From assembly GCA_937910685.1 (NCBI GenBank), contig CALEMP010000204.1:23402-87401 (forward strand): a stretch of 64,000 nt of DNA. Direction: 5' to 3'. This document shows positions 25,945 to 34,724 of the stretch, one piece after another (the stretch's first letter is position 1; each line of letters begins with the position of its first letter). A program made the translations under genes and the position numbers. This stretch comes from an uncultured bacterium. GTDB lineage: Bacteria; Planctomycetota; UBA1135; GCA-002686595. The notes under the pieces were generated by a model. The model was not told the DNA's origin and ran no database searches. It saw only the letters and a program-made list of their open reading frames with translations.

Positions 25945-26988
25945 ATGACGCGACCTCTCTGTCTCTTCACCGGCCAATGGGCCGATCTTCCCATCGAAGT
26001 CTTGGCCAAAAAGGCCAAGAGCTTCGGCTATGACGGTCTGGAACTCGCTTGCTGGGGCGACCACTTCGAAGTGGGGCGGGCTCTTGATGAGGCCGACTAC
26101 TGCGATAACCTTTGGACCCTACTGCAGGACGCGGGCTTGGCCTCGTTTGCGATCAGCACCCACCTAGTGGGTCAGGCGGTCTGCGACCTGATCGACGAGC
26201 GCCACCAGGCGATTCTGCCCCCCGATATTTGGGGAGATGGGGATCCCGAAGGCGTGCGCCAGAGGGCGGCGACTCACATGCTAGACACGGGGCGAGCGGC
26301 CCGTCGCTTCTTTGATGCGGCTCCCGATTCGGTCAAGGAAGTGCTGGCCCGAACCGGGCGAACGGTGGTCAACGGTTTCACCGGCTCGTCCATCTGGCAT
26401 GCCAACTACGGTTTTCCGCCGTTCACAGAGGGCATGATTGACCGGGGTTTTGAGGACTTCGCCCAGCGTTGGAATCCGATCTTCGATTCTTTCGCAGAGC
26501 AAGGGGTGAGCTTTGCCCTCGAAGTGCATCCCACAGAGATCGCTTTTGATGTGCTCTCCACACGCCGTGCCCTGGCAGCGGTCCATGGGCATCCGGCCTT
26601 TGGTTTCAATTTTGACCCCTCTCACTTGGGCTACCAGGGTGTGGATTACATCGGGTTCCTGCGTGAATTCTCCGACCGTATCTTCAATGTGCACATGAAG
26701 GATGTGTGGTGGAGTGAGAGCCCCACCCCCGGCGGCGTTTTTGGGGGCCACGCAGCTTTTGGCACGGACGGCCGCAACTGGGAGTTCTGCTCCATGGGTC
26801 GCGGGCGCATTGATTTTGAAGGCATCATGCGTCAACTCAATCACGCCAACTACCAAGGTCCTTTGACGGTGGAATGGGAAGACATTGGTATGGATCGTGA
26901 ACACGGGGCCACCGAATCCGCTGCCGCCTGCCGAGCCCTGGACTTCAAACCCTCTGAACGCGCCTTTGATGCGGCTTTTAGCGACTGA
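25945..26988 (+). CDS. TIM-barrel sugar phosphate isomerase/epimerase
   Basis: This encodes 347 residues. The xylose isomerase-like barrel begins [40 protein letters not shown]. Metal-ligand candidates appear in [12 protein letters not shown] (Glu, His), [14 protein letters not shown] (Asp, His), [10 protein letters not shown] (His, Asp) and [12 protein letters not shown] (Glu), the usual order in the AP-endonuclease-2 family. There is no signal peptide, so it acts in the cytoplasm. It is followed closely by a permease and a DUF1080 lipoprotein, so the three probably form a carbohydrate uptake and conversion operon. Confidence 0.9.
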   Translation: MTRPLCLFTGQWADLPIEVLAKKAKSFGYDGLELACWGDHFEVGRALDEADYCDNLWTLLQDAGLASFAISTHLVGQAVCDLIDERHQAILPPDIWGDGDPEGVRQRAATHMLDTGRAARRFFDAAPDSVKEVLARTGRTVVNGFTGSSIWHANYGFPPFTEGMIDRGFEDFAQRWNPIFDSFAEQGVSFALEVHPTEIAFDVLSTRRALAAVHGHPAFGFNFDPSHLGYQGVDYIGFLREFSDRIFNVHMKDVWWSESPTPGGVFGGHAAFGTDGRNWEFCSMGRGRIDFEGIMRQLNHANYQGPLTVEWEDIGMDREHGATESAAACRALDFKPSERAFDAAFSD

Positions 26989-27041
26989 CCCGATTGCGTC
27001 CTGCGCTCCTCTCAAGCAACCATTCCTTTCTCGAACCGACT

Positions 27042-28355
27042 ATGACTTCCAACGCAGCTTCTTCCCCCGCACCGGGTGTGCGCTTCAAGCTATCCCTCAT
27101 GATGTTCCTCCAGTACGCAATCTGGGGAGCATGGCTGCCACTGCTCTGGCCGTTTATGGCCAATGTACGCGGCATGTCCGGAGAACAGATCGGCCAGATA
27201 TTTGCCGTGGGCGCGATCGGAGCCATCGTTGCACCGTTCATCGCTGGGCAAATTGCTGACCGCTACTTCAACACGGAGAAATTCCTGGGGCTCAGTCACC
27301 TTCTTGGGGGAATCCTAGTGTGGCAATTGGCGACCATCGAGAGCTTCAACGGGCTCTTGCTGTTCTCGCTGCTGTACTCCTTGATCTACTCGCCGACCCT
27401 CTCCCTGACGAACTCCCTGGCATTTCACCACTTGCCCGACCGCGATGCGGACTTTGGCAAGGTGCGGGTCTGGGGAACGGTTGGCTGGATTGTGGTTGGT
27501 ATTGCCATCGGCCAATGGCTGCTGCATTCCCACACTCCGGCGGAAATCCTTCTCGATGGGGAGGTCTCCAATCAGGCGGACATTGCAGCCTCCCAATTTG
27601 CCGGCATGGCTGATGCCTTTAAGTTGTCGGGCATTCTTGGTGGCCTGATGGGGCTCTTCTGCTTTGTTCTGCCCGCCACCCCCCCCGCTGGTGGATCAGG
27701 TAAAAACGCGACCTTCGAGGCACTGGGTGAGATTAAGCGGCAGCCCTTGCTGACCCTGTTCTTGATTGCAGTACCCGTTTCATGCATCCACCAGTTTTAC
27801 TTCGTGCACACCGCAGGGTTCTTGGGCAAGTTTCAAACCGGCGCCACCGATTCCATCAACAGGATATTTGGGGTTGGCGGTGGTGGCCTGATGACCATTG
27901 GGCAGATGTCCGAGATCCTGGTGCTAGGGGCGATCCCCTTGGTCGCCAAGAAGGTGTCACGGAAAGCGCTGCTCTCCGTGGGACTTCTGGCCTATGGCCT
28001 GCGCATGGCCCTCTTCGTCTACGGGGAAGACCTCGGTACCTTCGCTGTCCTCACGGGCGTAGCCCTTCACGGGTTCTGCTTCGGCTGCTTCATTTTCGTG
28101 GCCTTCATGGTGGTCGATGAGCAGACCAGCGATGACGTGCGCGCCAGCGCCCAGTCCCTGTTCAATCTCGTGATCATTGGCATCGGCATCATCGCCGGTT
28201 CCATGATTGCCGGTAGCGTGGCCGAGTGGGCCACAGTCGATGGGGTTTTGGATTACACCCGCCTCTTTAGCATCCCCATGTGGGCCTCTCTGGCCTGCCT
28301 CGTTCTCCTTCAAGTGGCCTACCCGCGCCGCTCTCCTGTTCTTGACCCCGCCTAG
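27042..28355 (+). CDS. MFS transporter of the nucleoside:H+ symporter type
   Basis: This encodes 437 residues from ATG 27042; 16 upstream codons in the frame are leader. About twelve hydrophobic helices fit the major facilitator fold. Typical stretches are LMMFLQYAIWGAWLPLLWPFMANVRGMSG, QIFAVGAIGAIVAPFIAGQIADRYFNTEKFLG and FHHLPDRDADFGKVRVWGTVGWIVVG, which recall NupG/xanthosine permease and related sugar symporters. It would import a nucleoside or sugar product for the TIM-barrel enzyme encoded 53 bases upstream. The DUF1080 gene begins five bases after its stop. Substrate is not determined. Confidence 0.9.
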   Translation: MTSNAASSPAPGVRFKLSLMMFLQYAIWGAWLPLLWPFMANVRGMSGEQIGQIFAVGAIGAIVAPFIAGQIADRYFNTEKFLGLSHLLGGILVWQLATIESFNGLLLFSLLYSLIYSPTLSLTNSLAFHHLPDRDADFGKVRVWGTVGWIVVGIAIGQWLLHSHTPAEILLDGEVSNQADIAASQFAGMADAFKLSGILGGLMGLFCFVLPATPPAGGSGKNATFEALGEIKRQPLLTLFLIAVPVSCIHQFYFVHTAGFLGKFQTGATDSINRIFGVGGGGLMTIGQMSEILVLGAIPLVAKKVSRKALLSVGLLAYGLRMALFVYGEDLGTFAVLTGVALHGFCFGCFIFVAFMVVDEQTSDDVRASAQSLFNLVIIGIGIIAGSMIAGSVAEWATVDGVLDYTRLFSIPMWASLACLVLLQVAYPRRSPVLDPA

Positions 28356-28360
28356 TTCCC

Positions 28361-29059
28361 ATGCAAAATTTCATTCGTTACAGCCTATCCCTTTCCCTTC
28401 TGGCACTCGCCGCCTGCAACACTGGCCCCGATTTGGCTCAACAGTCCAGCGAGTCAGCGGCTACTGCGTGGACGGACCTCAGCCAGCAATCCTCTTGGCG
28501 CGGCTACAAGGCCAAGTTTGTGCCCGAGGCTTGGGTTATCGAGGACGGCGTGTTCCACTTGACCGGCCAGGGAACGGGGGGCGATTTGATCAGCTCCGAG
28601 ACCTATGAGAGCTTTGAGTTGCGTCTCCAGTGGAAGATCAGCCCCAAAGGCAACTCGGGGATCATGTTTCACGTGGAAGAGGGTGAGGGCCCCTCGTACT
28701 TCACTGGCCCCGAGATGCAGGTCTTGGACAACGCTTGGTTTGATGAAGCAGAGCCGAATCCCAAGACTTCAGCGGGTGCAAACTACGCCCTGCACGGCCC
28801 TCCGGAAGACAACACGCGACCCGTGGGCCAGTGGAACGACGTGTTGCTGATCGTGAACGGCAACAATGTGCAGCACTGGATGAATGACAAACTGCAGTGC
28901 TCCTATGAGTTGCACTCGGACAGCTGGAAGGCTGCGGTGGCTGGCAGCAAGTTCAAGCAGTGGCCGACCTATGGCATGGCCAAGAGCGGACACATCGCCC
29001 TGCAGGACCACGGAAATCAGGTGTGGTACCGCTCCATCGAAGTGAGACGCCTGGACTGA
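28361..29059 (+). CDS. DUF1080-family lipoprotein (3-keto-disaccharide hydrolase-like)
   Basis: This encodes 232 residues. Lipobox LAACN (Cys19) directs lipidation. The remainder is a concanavalin-like beta sandwich with hallmark strands WIEDGVFHLTGQGTGGDLISSETYESFELRLQWKI, GNSGIMFHVEEGEG, TGPEMQVLDN and HIALQDHGNQVWYRSIEVRRL. DUF1080 proteins are abundant in Planctomycetota, and some cleave 3-keto-glycosides. The location is the periplasmic face of an envelope membrane. It is the last gene of the likely isomerase/permease operon and lies 35 bases from the oppositely oriented UnbV gene. Confidence 0.92.
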   Translation: MQNFIRYSLSLSLLALAACNTGPDLAQQSSESAATAWTDLSQQSSWRGYKAKFVPEAWVIEDGVFHLTGQGTGGDLISSETYESFELRLQWKISPKGNSGIMFHVEEGEGPSYFTGPEMQVLDNAWFDEAEPNPKTSAGANYALHGPPEDNTRPVGQWNDVLLIVNGNNVQHWMNDKLQCSYELHSDSWKAAVAGSKFKQWPTYGMAKSGHIALQDHGNQVWYRSIEVRRLD

Positions 29060-29094
29060 GTCTGCTTGATGGGGATGCAGCCGAACGGGCCGCG

Positions 29095-32000
29095 TCACTT
29101 GGGACGGGTCGCGCTGATTCGCCGCTGAAGGGCGTCCAGGTCCGGGTTCTTTGGCTCGCGGGTCCGGGCCTTCAAGAGAGCGGCCTCGGCTGCCCCTTGA
29201 TCTTGGGTGGCAAGATAAATCTGGGCGAGCAGAATGTAGGGCGCAGCGCTGGGGTCATGGTCTGCGGCGGCTTCGCAGGCGCTGTGGGCCCGGGGTAGGT
29301 CCCCCTGGGATGCGGCTGCTGCAGCCAGGGCCATTTGCGCTCGGCTATGGCTGGGGTCGATCTCCACTGCACGTTCAAAGGCCTCAATGGCTGCGGGGAT
29401 TTTGGCTCCCTGGACTCGGGCCACACCCAAGTTGAAATGCCCCAGGGCGTAATCGGGATCCGCAGCCACTGCGGCGGCGTAGCACTCTTCGGCTTTGGCG
29501 AGACGCGAAAAGGCCAGGTGGGTGCGAGCCAAACCATCCCATGCATCCGTGCGCGAAGGGTCTTGATTCAGGGCGTCTTGGAAGTATGCCCCGGCTGCAC
29601 GGAAGCGGCTCTCCTTCAGGGCACGGCGCCCGGCTTCCACAGAAAGCTCAGGGAAGGGGGCTTCTTCCCGCAGTTGTTCCAACAGGGGTTCGAGATCCAT
29701 GTCCAGTGCCTTTGCAGTCAAGAGGCGCACCCAATGCCCGTTGGCATCAAAGGCGAAGGCGCTCGGGGAATCTGGTTTGCGTTGGTCAAAGAAGCGCCTG
29801 GAAAGTTCATCGGTCATGCCCAGGATTGGCCAGGGAACAGAACCCTCCGGGGCGGGTCCCCCGTCGAGGGAAACTTGGGTCAGGGAAATGTCCGGTTGCT
29901 CCCGGTGTAGGGATCCAAACAGTTCTGCTGGTTCGGAGGTGTCCGTGAAGAGCACAAGGGTGGGCTGTCCCGGGCGTCCCACCAGGTGTGGACCATCGGA
30001 TCCGCGGCCCGCAGCATCCAAGGCTGGCTCGGGACTGTTGGGCGCGAGGGGACGGGCCCAATGGGGGACCGACTCATGAGTGAAGTCCGCGCGGCCCTTC
30101 TCCAGGCGCAAGCGACCCTGGGCCGGAACGTTCTCCCAGGAATCCACCCGGCCATCGGGCCAGTTCACACCCACGGAAACCGTATCCCCCGCGCCCCTAG
30201 TGGCAAAACGCAGGGCGGCCTCGTTCTGGGTTTGGAAACCCGACACTAAGAGAAACGGCTGGCGGCGAATGCTGTCATCCAACTCCACCGACACCACTGC
30301 GCCGATGGCCCCGCTCATGGAACCGTGGACCCTTGGTTCGATGACGAGGGTCCTTTGGGCAGGGGCGAGGTTCTCGTACAGCCGCAATCCCTGGAGGGTC
30401 CAAAGGGCCAGGTCCGTGTCCCCATCCCCGTCGAAATCCAGGGGCGCCAGGGCGCGGCCATCGTGATTTCCATCCAGACCAAGCAACCAGGCGGCCTCGA
30501 TGAACCTGCGCTCCCCGTCCGGATCAGCACCGTCCATATTCCAAAACAAACAATCCCGTTCGAACCCATTGAAGGACCCGCGGAATCGGGTATCCAGATT
30601 TACGTTGCGGCTGGGCTGGCCTTGCTCCAACTGATGGGCATCGTCCAAGACTTGGCGCCAGTAATAGGTTTGCCAGTCCGGCAGGGTGGAATTCGAGTGG
30701 GATGCAAAACCATTCGTCACCGCCAAGTCTAAATCTCCGTCCCCGTCAGGATCAAAAAAGGCCGAGCCCCAGGACCATTGGGCTTCGGCACAACCAGCTG
30801 CGGGCCCATGATCGACCCAACCGGCTGGGCCCATGCGGTGCAGTCCGTTGCCCCTGGCGATGATCGCGACCCGTTCACGCATGCTCTCGCTGACCGTGGC
30901 GGGCAATTCCAGCATGCGTTGCCCCTGTTCGCTGGACATGTTCGAGAGGTACAAACTCCAGACCCCTTCGTTGTCATAGTCCGCCAGGCTCGAACCCATG
31001 GTGTAGGCGCTGAATCCCGAAAGCCCCGCTTGGGTGTCGGCAGAAAAATGCCCATGTCCATCGTTCAGCCACAGGTGGTTGGGTCCAAAGTCGTTGCCCT
31101 CGAAAAGGTCGCTGTCCCCGTCTTGATCAAAGTCGAAGGCGGTGGCCACATAGGTATAGCCCGTGCCCGTGATCCCCCGGGCATCGCTCTGCTCGCTGAA
31201 GGACAGGCCTTCGGAGTGAATCAATAGGTGGTTGTCTGCTCCATCCTGGGCATCGACCGTGTTGTAGTCGGCGCCGCGGGAAGTGCTCGATCCATAGACA
31301 GCCACAAAAACGTCCAGGTCCCCGTCCCCTTCCGCATCGAAGGGCACAAGGGTTTGGATGGCCAGACGGCGCAGGCCTCTCGGGTTGGGCAGCGCCATGG
31401 CCCGGGGGATGCGACGCCATTGGTTGGGTCCCGCTCCGGTGCGTGTCCAGAGGGACAAGAACGCCGCCTCGCCCTCGTACTCAAGGGCTTCCGAGCCGAG
31501 TAGCTCCTCCTGCCCATCCCCGTCCAGGTCCACCCAAAGCACATGGGCCGGACTCTGCAGGGGAGCCTCAATTGGGTGGGGCACAGGCAAGAAGCCGCCC
31601 TCCCCGTCATTCTGCAAGAGGGTGGTCAGTTGGCCCTTGCGTGTGGCGAGCACATCGGGAAAACCATCCCGGTTCCAATCCAAAACCGTCAGTCCACCCA
31701 GGGCCAGGGTGCGATGGTCATCGAGGCCCGCTTGCAGGAGGCGCTGGTTCAAAGTCCCCATTCCATCCCCGAAGCCCGTGCGTCGGGTCACATCCCTGAA
31801 GGCGGGGAAATCGGTTTTCGCATGAAGCGCAGACTCCAGGGCGAGGGCGCTGATTTGCCAACGGTGGTTTCCTTTGGCAAGGGCTACGGTGCAGCGCAAG
31901 CGCACTTGGCTGCGGCGCCCCGCCTCATCTTCTCCTGCGATGAAAAAGTCCGCAATGCCCCGGGCGCTCTGGCCATCCTGGGCAAGACGGAAACTCAAAA

Positions 32001-32466
32001 GTTCCCCTTCACGCCGGAGGGTTTTCTGGGGTGGCTCCAAGAGGCCGATCAGTGCGTCCATGGAGCCCAGGAGTTCCGAGGTCTTCAACTGGGAGTCATG
32101 GGGCGGCCGTGCCAGGGGATGCTCCGGGCTGCCGAAACTACGCACCTCCAAGATCCCATCGACAAAGCTCTTGCGTGCGCTGGCCAGGGGGAGGTGTGCC
32201 AGGGAGCCTGGGGCCACCCAGTCTTCGAAGCGCACATCCAGGCCAGCTATGCGTGCGGAGAAAGCCGCCAGGGGCCCGCGCTCCGCCTCGGCCGCGGCCG
32301 CTTCCGATACGGCCAGGTTGCGCTCGAAGGGATGGATGGGTTGCAGCAGATCTTCTTGGGCCCCGTCGGGACCACAACCCGTGGCGAACAGCAAGCAAGC
32401 CAGGATGCCGTGCCCGATTCGAAAGCCGCTCCTGGGGGATCGTTGCTGGGCCGGGGAAGGGAACAT
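29095..32466 (-). CDS. FG-GAP / UnbV / TPR lipoprotein
   Basis: This encodes 1123 residues from ATG 32466; the in-frame codons above it are leader. Lipoprotein signal ILACLLFATGCG is followed by a helical N-terminal domain, then at least six FG-GAP/VCBS repeats with calcium-type loops (DWNRDGFPD, DLDGDGQEE, DAEGDGDLD, DFDQDGDSD, DPDGDGDLD, DFDGDGDTD), consistent with a beta-propeller. Next is an ASPIC/UnbV segment (SGAIGAVVSVELDDS, then VNWPDGRVDSWENV), a short thioredoxin-like stretch, and four C-terminal TPR units (AAGAYFQDALNQDPSRTDAW and after). The full set is common in Planctomycetota, but the role is not known; cell-surface binding or assembly is a guess. It is divergent from the NTF2-like gene. 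Confidence 0.9.
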   Translation of the reverse strand: MFPSPAQQRSPRSGFRIGHGILACLLFATGCGPDGAQEDLLQPIHPFERNLAVSEAAAAEAERGPLAAFSARIAGLDVRFEDWVAPGSLAHLPLASARKSFVDGILEVRSFGSPEHPLARPPHDSQLKTSELLGSMDALIGLLEPPQKTLRREGELLSFRLAQDGQSARGIADFFIAGEDEAGRRSQVRLRCTVALAKGNHRWQISALALESALHAKTDFPAFRDVTRRTGFGDGMGTLNQRLLQAGLDDHRTLALGGLTVLDWNRDGFPDVLATRKGQLTTLLQNDGEGGFLPVPHPIEAPLQSPAHVLWVDLDGDGQEELLGSEALEYEGEAAFLSLWTRTGAGPNQWRRIPRAMALPNPRGLRRLAIQTLVPFDAEGDGDLDVFVAVYGSSTSRGADYNTVDAQDGADNHLLIHSEGLSFSEQSDARGITGTGYTYVATAFDFDQDGDSDLFEGNDFGPNHLWLNDGHGHFSADTQAGLSGFSAYTMGSSLADYDNEGVWSLYLSNMSSEQGQRMLELPATVSESMRERVAIIARGNGLHRMGPAGWVDHGPAAGCAEAQWSWGSAFFDPDGDGDLDLAVTNGFASHSNSTLPDWQTYYWRQVLDDAHQLEQGQPSRNVNLDTRFRGSFNGFERDCLFWNMDGADPDGERRFIEAAWLLGLDGNHDGRALAPLDFDGDGDTDLALWTLQGLRLYENLAPAQRTLVIEPRVHGSMSGAIGAVVSVELDDSIRRQPFLLVSGFQTQNEAALRFATRGAGDTVSVGVNWPDGRVDSWENVPAQGRLRLEKGRADFTHESVPHWARPLAPNSPEPALDAAGRGSDGPHLVGRPGQPTLVLFTDTSEPAELFGSLHREQPDISLTQVSLDGGPAPEGSVPWPILGMTDELSRRFFDQRKPDSPSAFAFDANGHWVRLLTAKALDMDLEPLLEQLREEAPFPELSVEAGRRALKESRFRAAGAYFQDALNQDPSRTDAWDGLARTHLAFSRLAKAEECYAAAVAADPDYALGHFNLGVARVQGAKIPAAIEAFERAVEIDPSHSRAQMALAAAAASQGDLPRAHSACEAAADHDPSAAPYILLAQIYLATQDQGAAEAALLKARTREPKNPDLDALQRRISATRPK

Positions 32467-32540
32467 GTGCGCGATCCTAGCGGGCCTCTGGGTCTTGGGC
32501 AAGTTAGGTCCTATTCTGTTGCTACCGAGAAGGAACAACT

Positions 32541-33083
32541 ATGCGATTGATTTTGAGTGCGATCCCCATACTGCTGCTCTGCTCCGCGTGCGGAGGGCCC
32601 AGGGCCTATGGGAACAAAACCCTGGAGCCCGGCAGCTCCGCTCCCGACCAGCCTTCCTCGTCTCTGGATCATGCGGACCAGGCGGCGGTGTCGAACTTCC
32701 TCGACGCCTTCCACCAAGCCGCGGCTGAGGCCGATGGTGAGGGGTACTTCGGGCGCATGGCGAAAGATGGGGTGTTCCTGGGAACAGACCCCCACGAGCG
32801 CTGGCTCACGGATGACTTCCAAGCTGCCTTCGCCTCCTATTTCGACCACAAGGAAAGTGCCTGGACCTACATCCCCGGGCGCCGTGTCATCACAGTCGAA
32901 GGACAACACGCTTGGTTTGACGAGGACCTGTCCAATGCAAACTATGGGGAGGTACGTGGCAGTGGAGTGCTGCGTCGAACGGGCGAAACCTGGGAGATCG
33001 TGCAATACAACCTGCACTTCACCGTGCCCAACGAAGCGGCACCAGCGGTCATGGAAGCCATGCGTGCCCATGGGGATGGGTGA
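32541..33083 (+). CDS. NTF2/SnoaL-like lipoprotein
   Basis: This encodes 180 residues. Lipobox LLCSAC leads to a Ser/Pro-rich linker and then a cone-shaped NTF2-like fold: AVSNFLDAFHQAAAEADGEGYFGRMAKDGVFLGTD, WLTDDFQAAFASYF, GSGVLRRTGETWEIVQYNLHFTVPNE. This matches the SnoaL_3-type domain found in many small extracytoplasmic proteins, including some binding or ketosteroid-isomerase-like ones; no catalytic set is certain. It is transcribed divergently from the UnbV lipoprotein, with 74 bp between starts. Confidence 0.85.
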   Translation: MRLILSAIPILLLCSACGGPRAYGNKTLEPGSSAPDQPSSSLDHADQAAVSNFLDAFHQAAAEADGEGYFGRMAKDGVFLGTDPHERWLTDDFQAAFASYFDHKESAWTYIPGRRVITVEGQHAWFDEDLSNANYGEVRGSGVLRRTGETWEIVQYNLHFTVPNEAAPAVMEAMRAHGDG

Positions 33084-33183
33084 CCGGCAAATGACGCAGA
33101 GCGCATGAGCCAAGAAACCCGAGCATTGGGCAGCGTGGGACTCGAACGCCTCGACCCGTCCAATCAATCACGCAACGAGTGCC

Positions 33184-34548
33184 CTAGGAAGCAGGCGCTA
33201 CGACCTCATCCCCAGCCAACCCCGCCCTGCGAACACGCCAGGCCAACCACAAAGTTTGGACGACGCTTGCCAGGGTGAAGCTGGCCACCGCAAACAACAG
33301 GCCTGGATCTCGCAAGCTGCCCAGCTTCACGCAGATGGCCAAGGAGCTCGCGGCCACGAGGAAGAACAGGAGTACTGCCTCGGTGATGCCGCGGGTTTTC
33401 CGAGCGGAAACCAACAGCCCGGTGAAGTAACTCTGCATGGCTTGCAGTCCCGGCATGGGGACCGCCAATGCGGTTGCTGCTCCGGCTAAGGCGGCGAGGA
33501 ATGGGTTGAGGTCATTGACCCCTTCGAACCAATGACGGGCCAGGGGGGTGCTAGCAAATAGGAACAGCACCAGGGTGGTGCCCAGGGCTAGGCGGTTGCG
33601 GAACTGGCGCAGGACCCGACGGGAACCCGGTTGCTCCGCAAGGGCTACCACGACCTCGTTGTAGGCAAAGCCCATGGAGCGCGTGAGAAACACCAGCCCG
33701 TGTACCGCTGGCCAGACGGCGAGGCAATCGATGGGGTTGGGCAAGCGGTTCATGGCTGCAGAACCGAGGGGCTGTAGCAGAAGCGTGACCAAGGGGGTCA
33801 AGGCCAGGGGCACATAAAATTGAGCGAAGCGCGAGGCTGTGAGGGGCGGTTTGGAACCCGGTGCGGTGGCGCGCAGCCGCGCGAGTGTGGGGCGTACCAC
33901 GTAGCCGATGTAAAATGCCTCCACCGTGACCCCGGCGGAGATTGCCCAGGATCCCACGGCAATTCCTGGCAGCTCGGTCAAGGTGGCCAATCCGATCAGC
34001 ACCGTGGCATTGGCCGCAAGGCGCACCACAGTGCCGATGCCCACAGCCCGACTGAGGTTCGCGCGGATCAACAGGCCTTGCATAAACCGCCGGTAGGCGA
34101 TGGCCGCGGTCCAGGGCAGGAGGATTTGCAGGCCCAGGCGTCCGGACTCGGCCACCAGGGGATTTGCTGCCAAGAGATCCTGAGCCACCCAGTCATAGAT
34201 CGGAGTGAATGCGACCAATCCATGCAAGAGCGTTAAAGCCACAGCGGCATAGCGCATGAAGCTTCGCACATAGCGCGTGCTTTGCCAGTCGTGACAAAGG
34301 GCGGTGGACGCCGCCAGCAACATGATGATGGGCGCTTCGACCACCAGTGCGATGGGGAAGGCGATGCCGCCGTAGGCTGCAAGGTGCAGGCGCTCATCGG
34401 GTAAGCGCCCGATTACCGCCGCCAAGAGGGGCATTTCAATGGCCATCAACGCCCAACTCGCAGCGAGCGGGAACCACAGACGCGTCACCTGCCTGAGGTC
34501 GACCGGCCCCAGAGGGCGGTCGTTGTTTTCACGGGGCTGTGCGCTCAT
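33184..34548 (-). CDS. MATE/MOP-superfamily transporter, ANKH-like
   Basis: This encodes 454 residues with about twelve hydrophobic helices. The opening VTRLWFPLAASWALMAIEMPLLAAVIGRLPDERLHLAAYGGIAFPIALVVEAPIIMLLAAS resembles the bacterial relatives of the progressive ankylosis protein (ANKH), a member of the MOP flippase/MATE superfamily, more than drug-efflux MATE proteins. It is therefore an integral inner-membrane exporter or flippase with unknown substrate. Neighbours do not help: it is convergent with the NTF2-like gene, and a terminator separates it from the DUF4340 gene. Confidence 0.8.
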   Translation of the reverse strand: MSAQPRENNDRPLGPVDLRQVTRLWFPLAASWALMAIEMPLLAAVIGRLPDERLHLAAYGGIAFPIALVVEAPIIMLLAASTALCHDWQSTRYVRSFMRYAAVALTLLHGLVAFTPIYDWVAQDLLAANPLVAESGRLGLQILLPWTAAIAYRRFMQGLLIRANLSRAVGIGTVVRLAANATVLIGLATLTELPGIAVGSWAISAGVTVEAFYIGYVVRPTLARLRATAPGSKPPLTASRFAQFYVPLALTPLVTLLLQPLGSAAMNRLPNPIDCLAVWPAVHGLVFLTRSMGFAYNEVVVALAEQPGSRRVLRQFRNRLALGTTLVLFLFASTPLARHWFEGVNDLNPFLAALAGAATALAVPMPGLQAMQSYFTGLLVSARKTRGITEAVLLFFLVAASSLAICVKLGSLRDPGLLFAVASFTLASVVQTLWLAWRVRRAGLAGDEVVAPAS

Positions 34549-34601
34549 GGGGCGCAGACCATACTCGCCCCTGAACCATTGCGCCCGCAGAATCGAGCCC
34601 T

Positions 34602-34646
34602 AAAAATATTCCGGCCAGAACCCTATTTAGAGGCTCTGGCCGGAAT
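34602..34646 (-). terminator. Rho-independent terminator after module B
   Basis: A perfect 12-bp inverted repeat (34608-34619 with 34635-34646) is followed on the minus strand by ATTTTTA. It lies 79 bases beyond the DUF4340 stop and ends the second ABC module. Confidence 0.85.
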
Positions 34647-34724
34647 GGCGCAATCTCTTCCCGGTGTTTTCGGCCGCTGGGGTTTGCAAAGAGGAGATCG
34701 CCCTACCGGGACGCAAACCTTGAA

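Noticed and set aside
33109..33182. tRNA-like stretch with GGGACTCGAAC on the minus strand
   Set aside because: The T-loop-like bases are present but the T stem and acceptor stem do not pair and no anticodon arm can be drawn.
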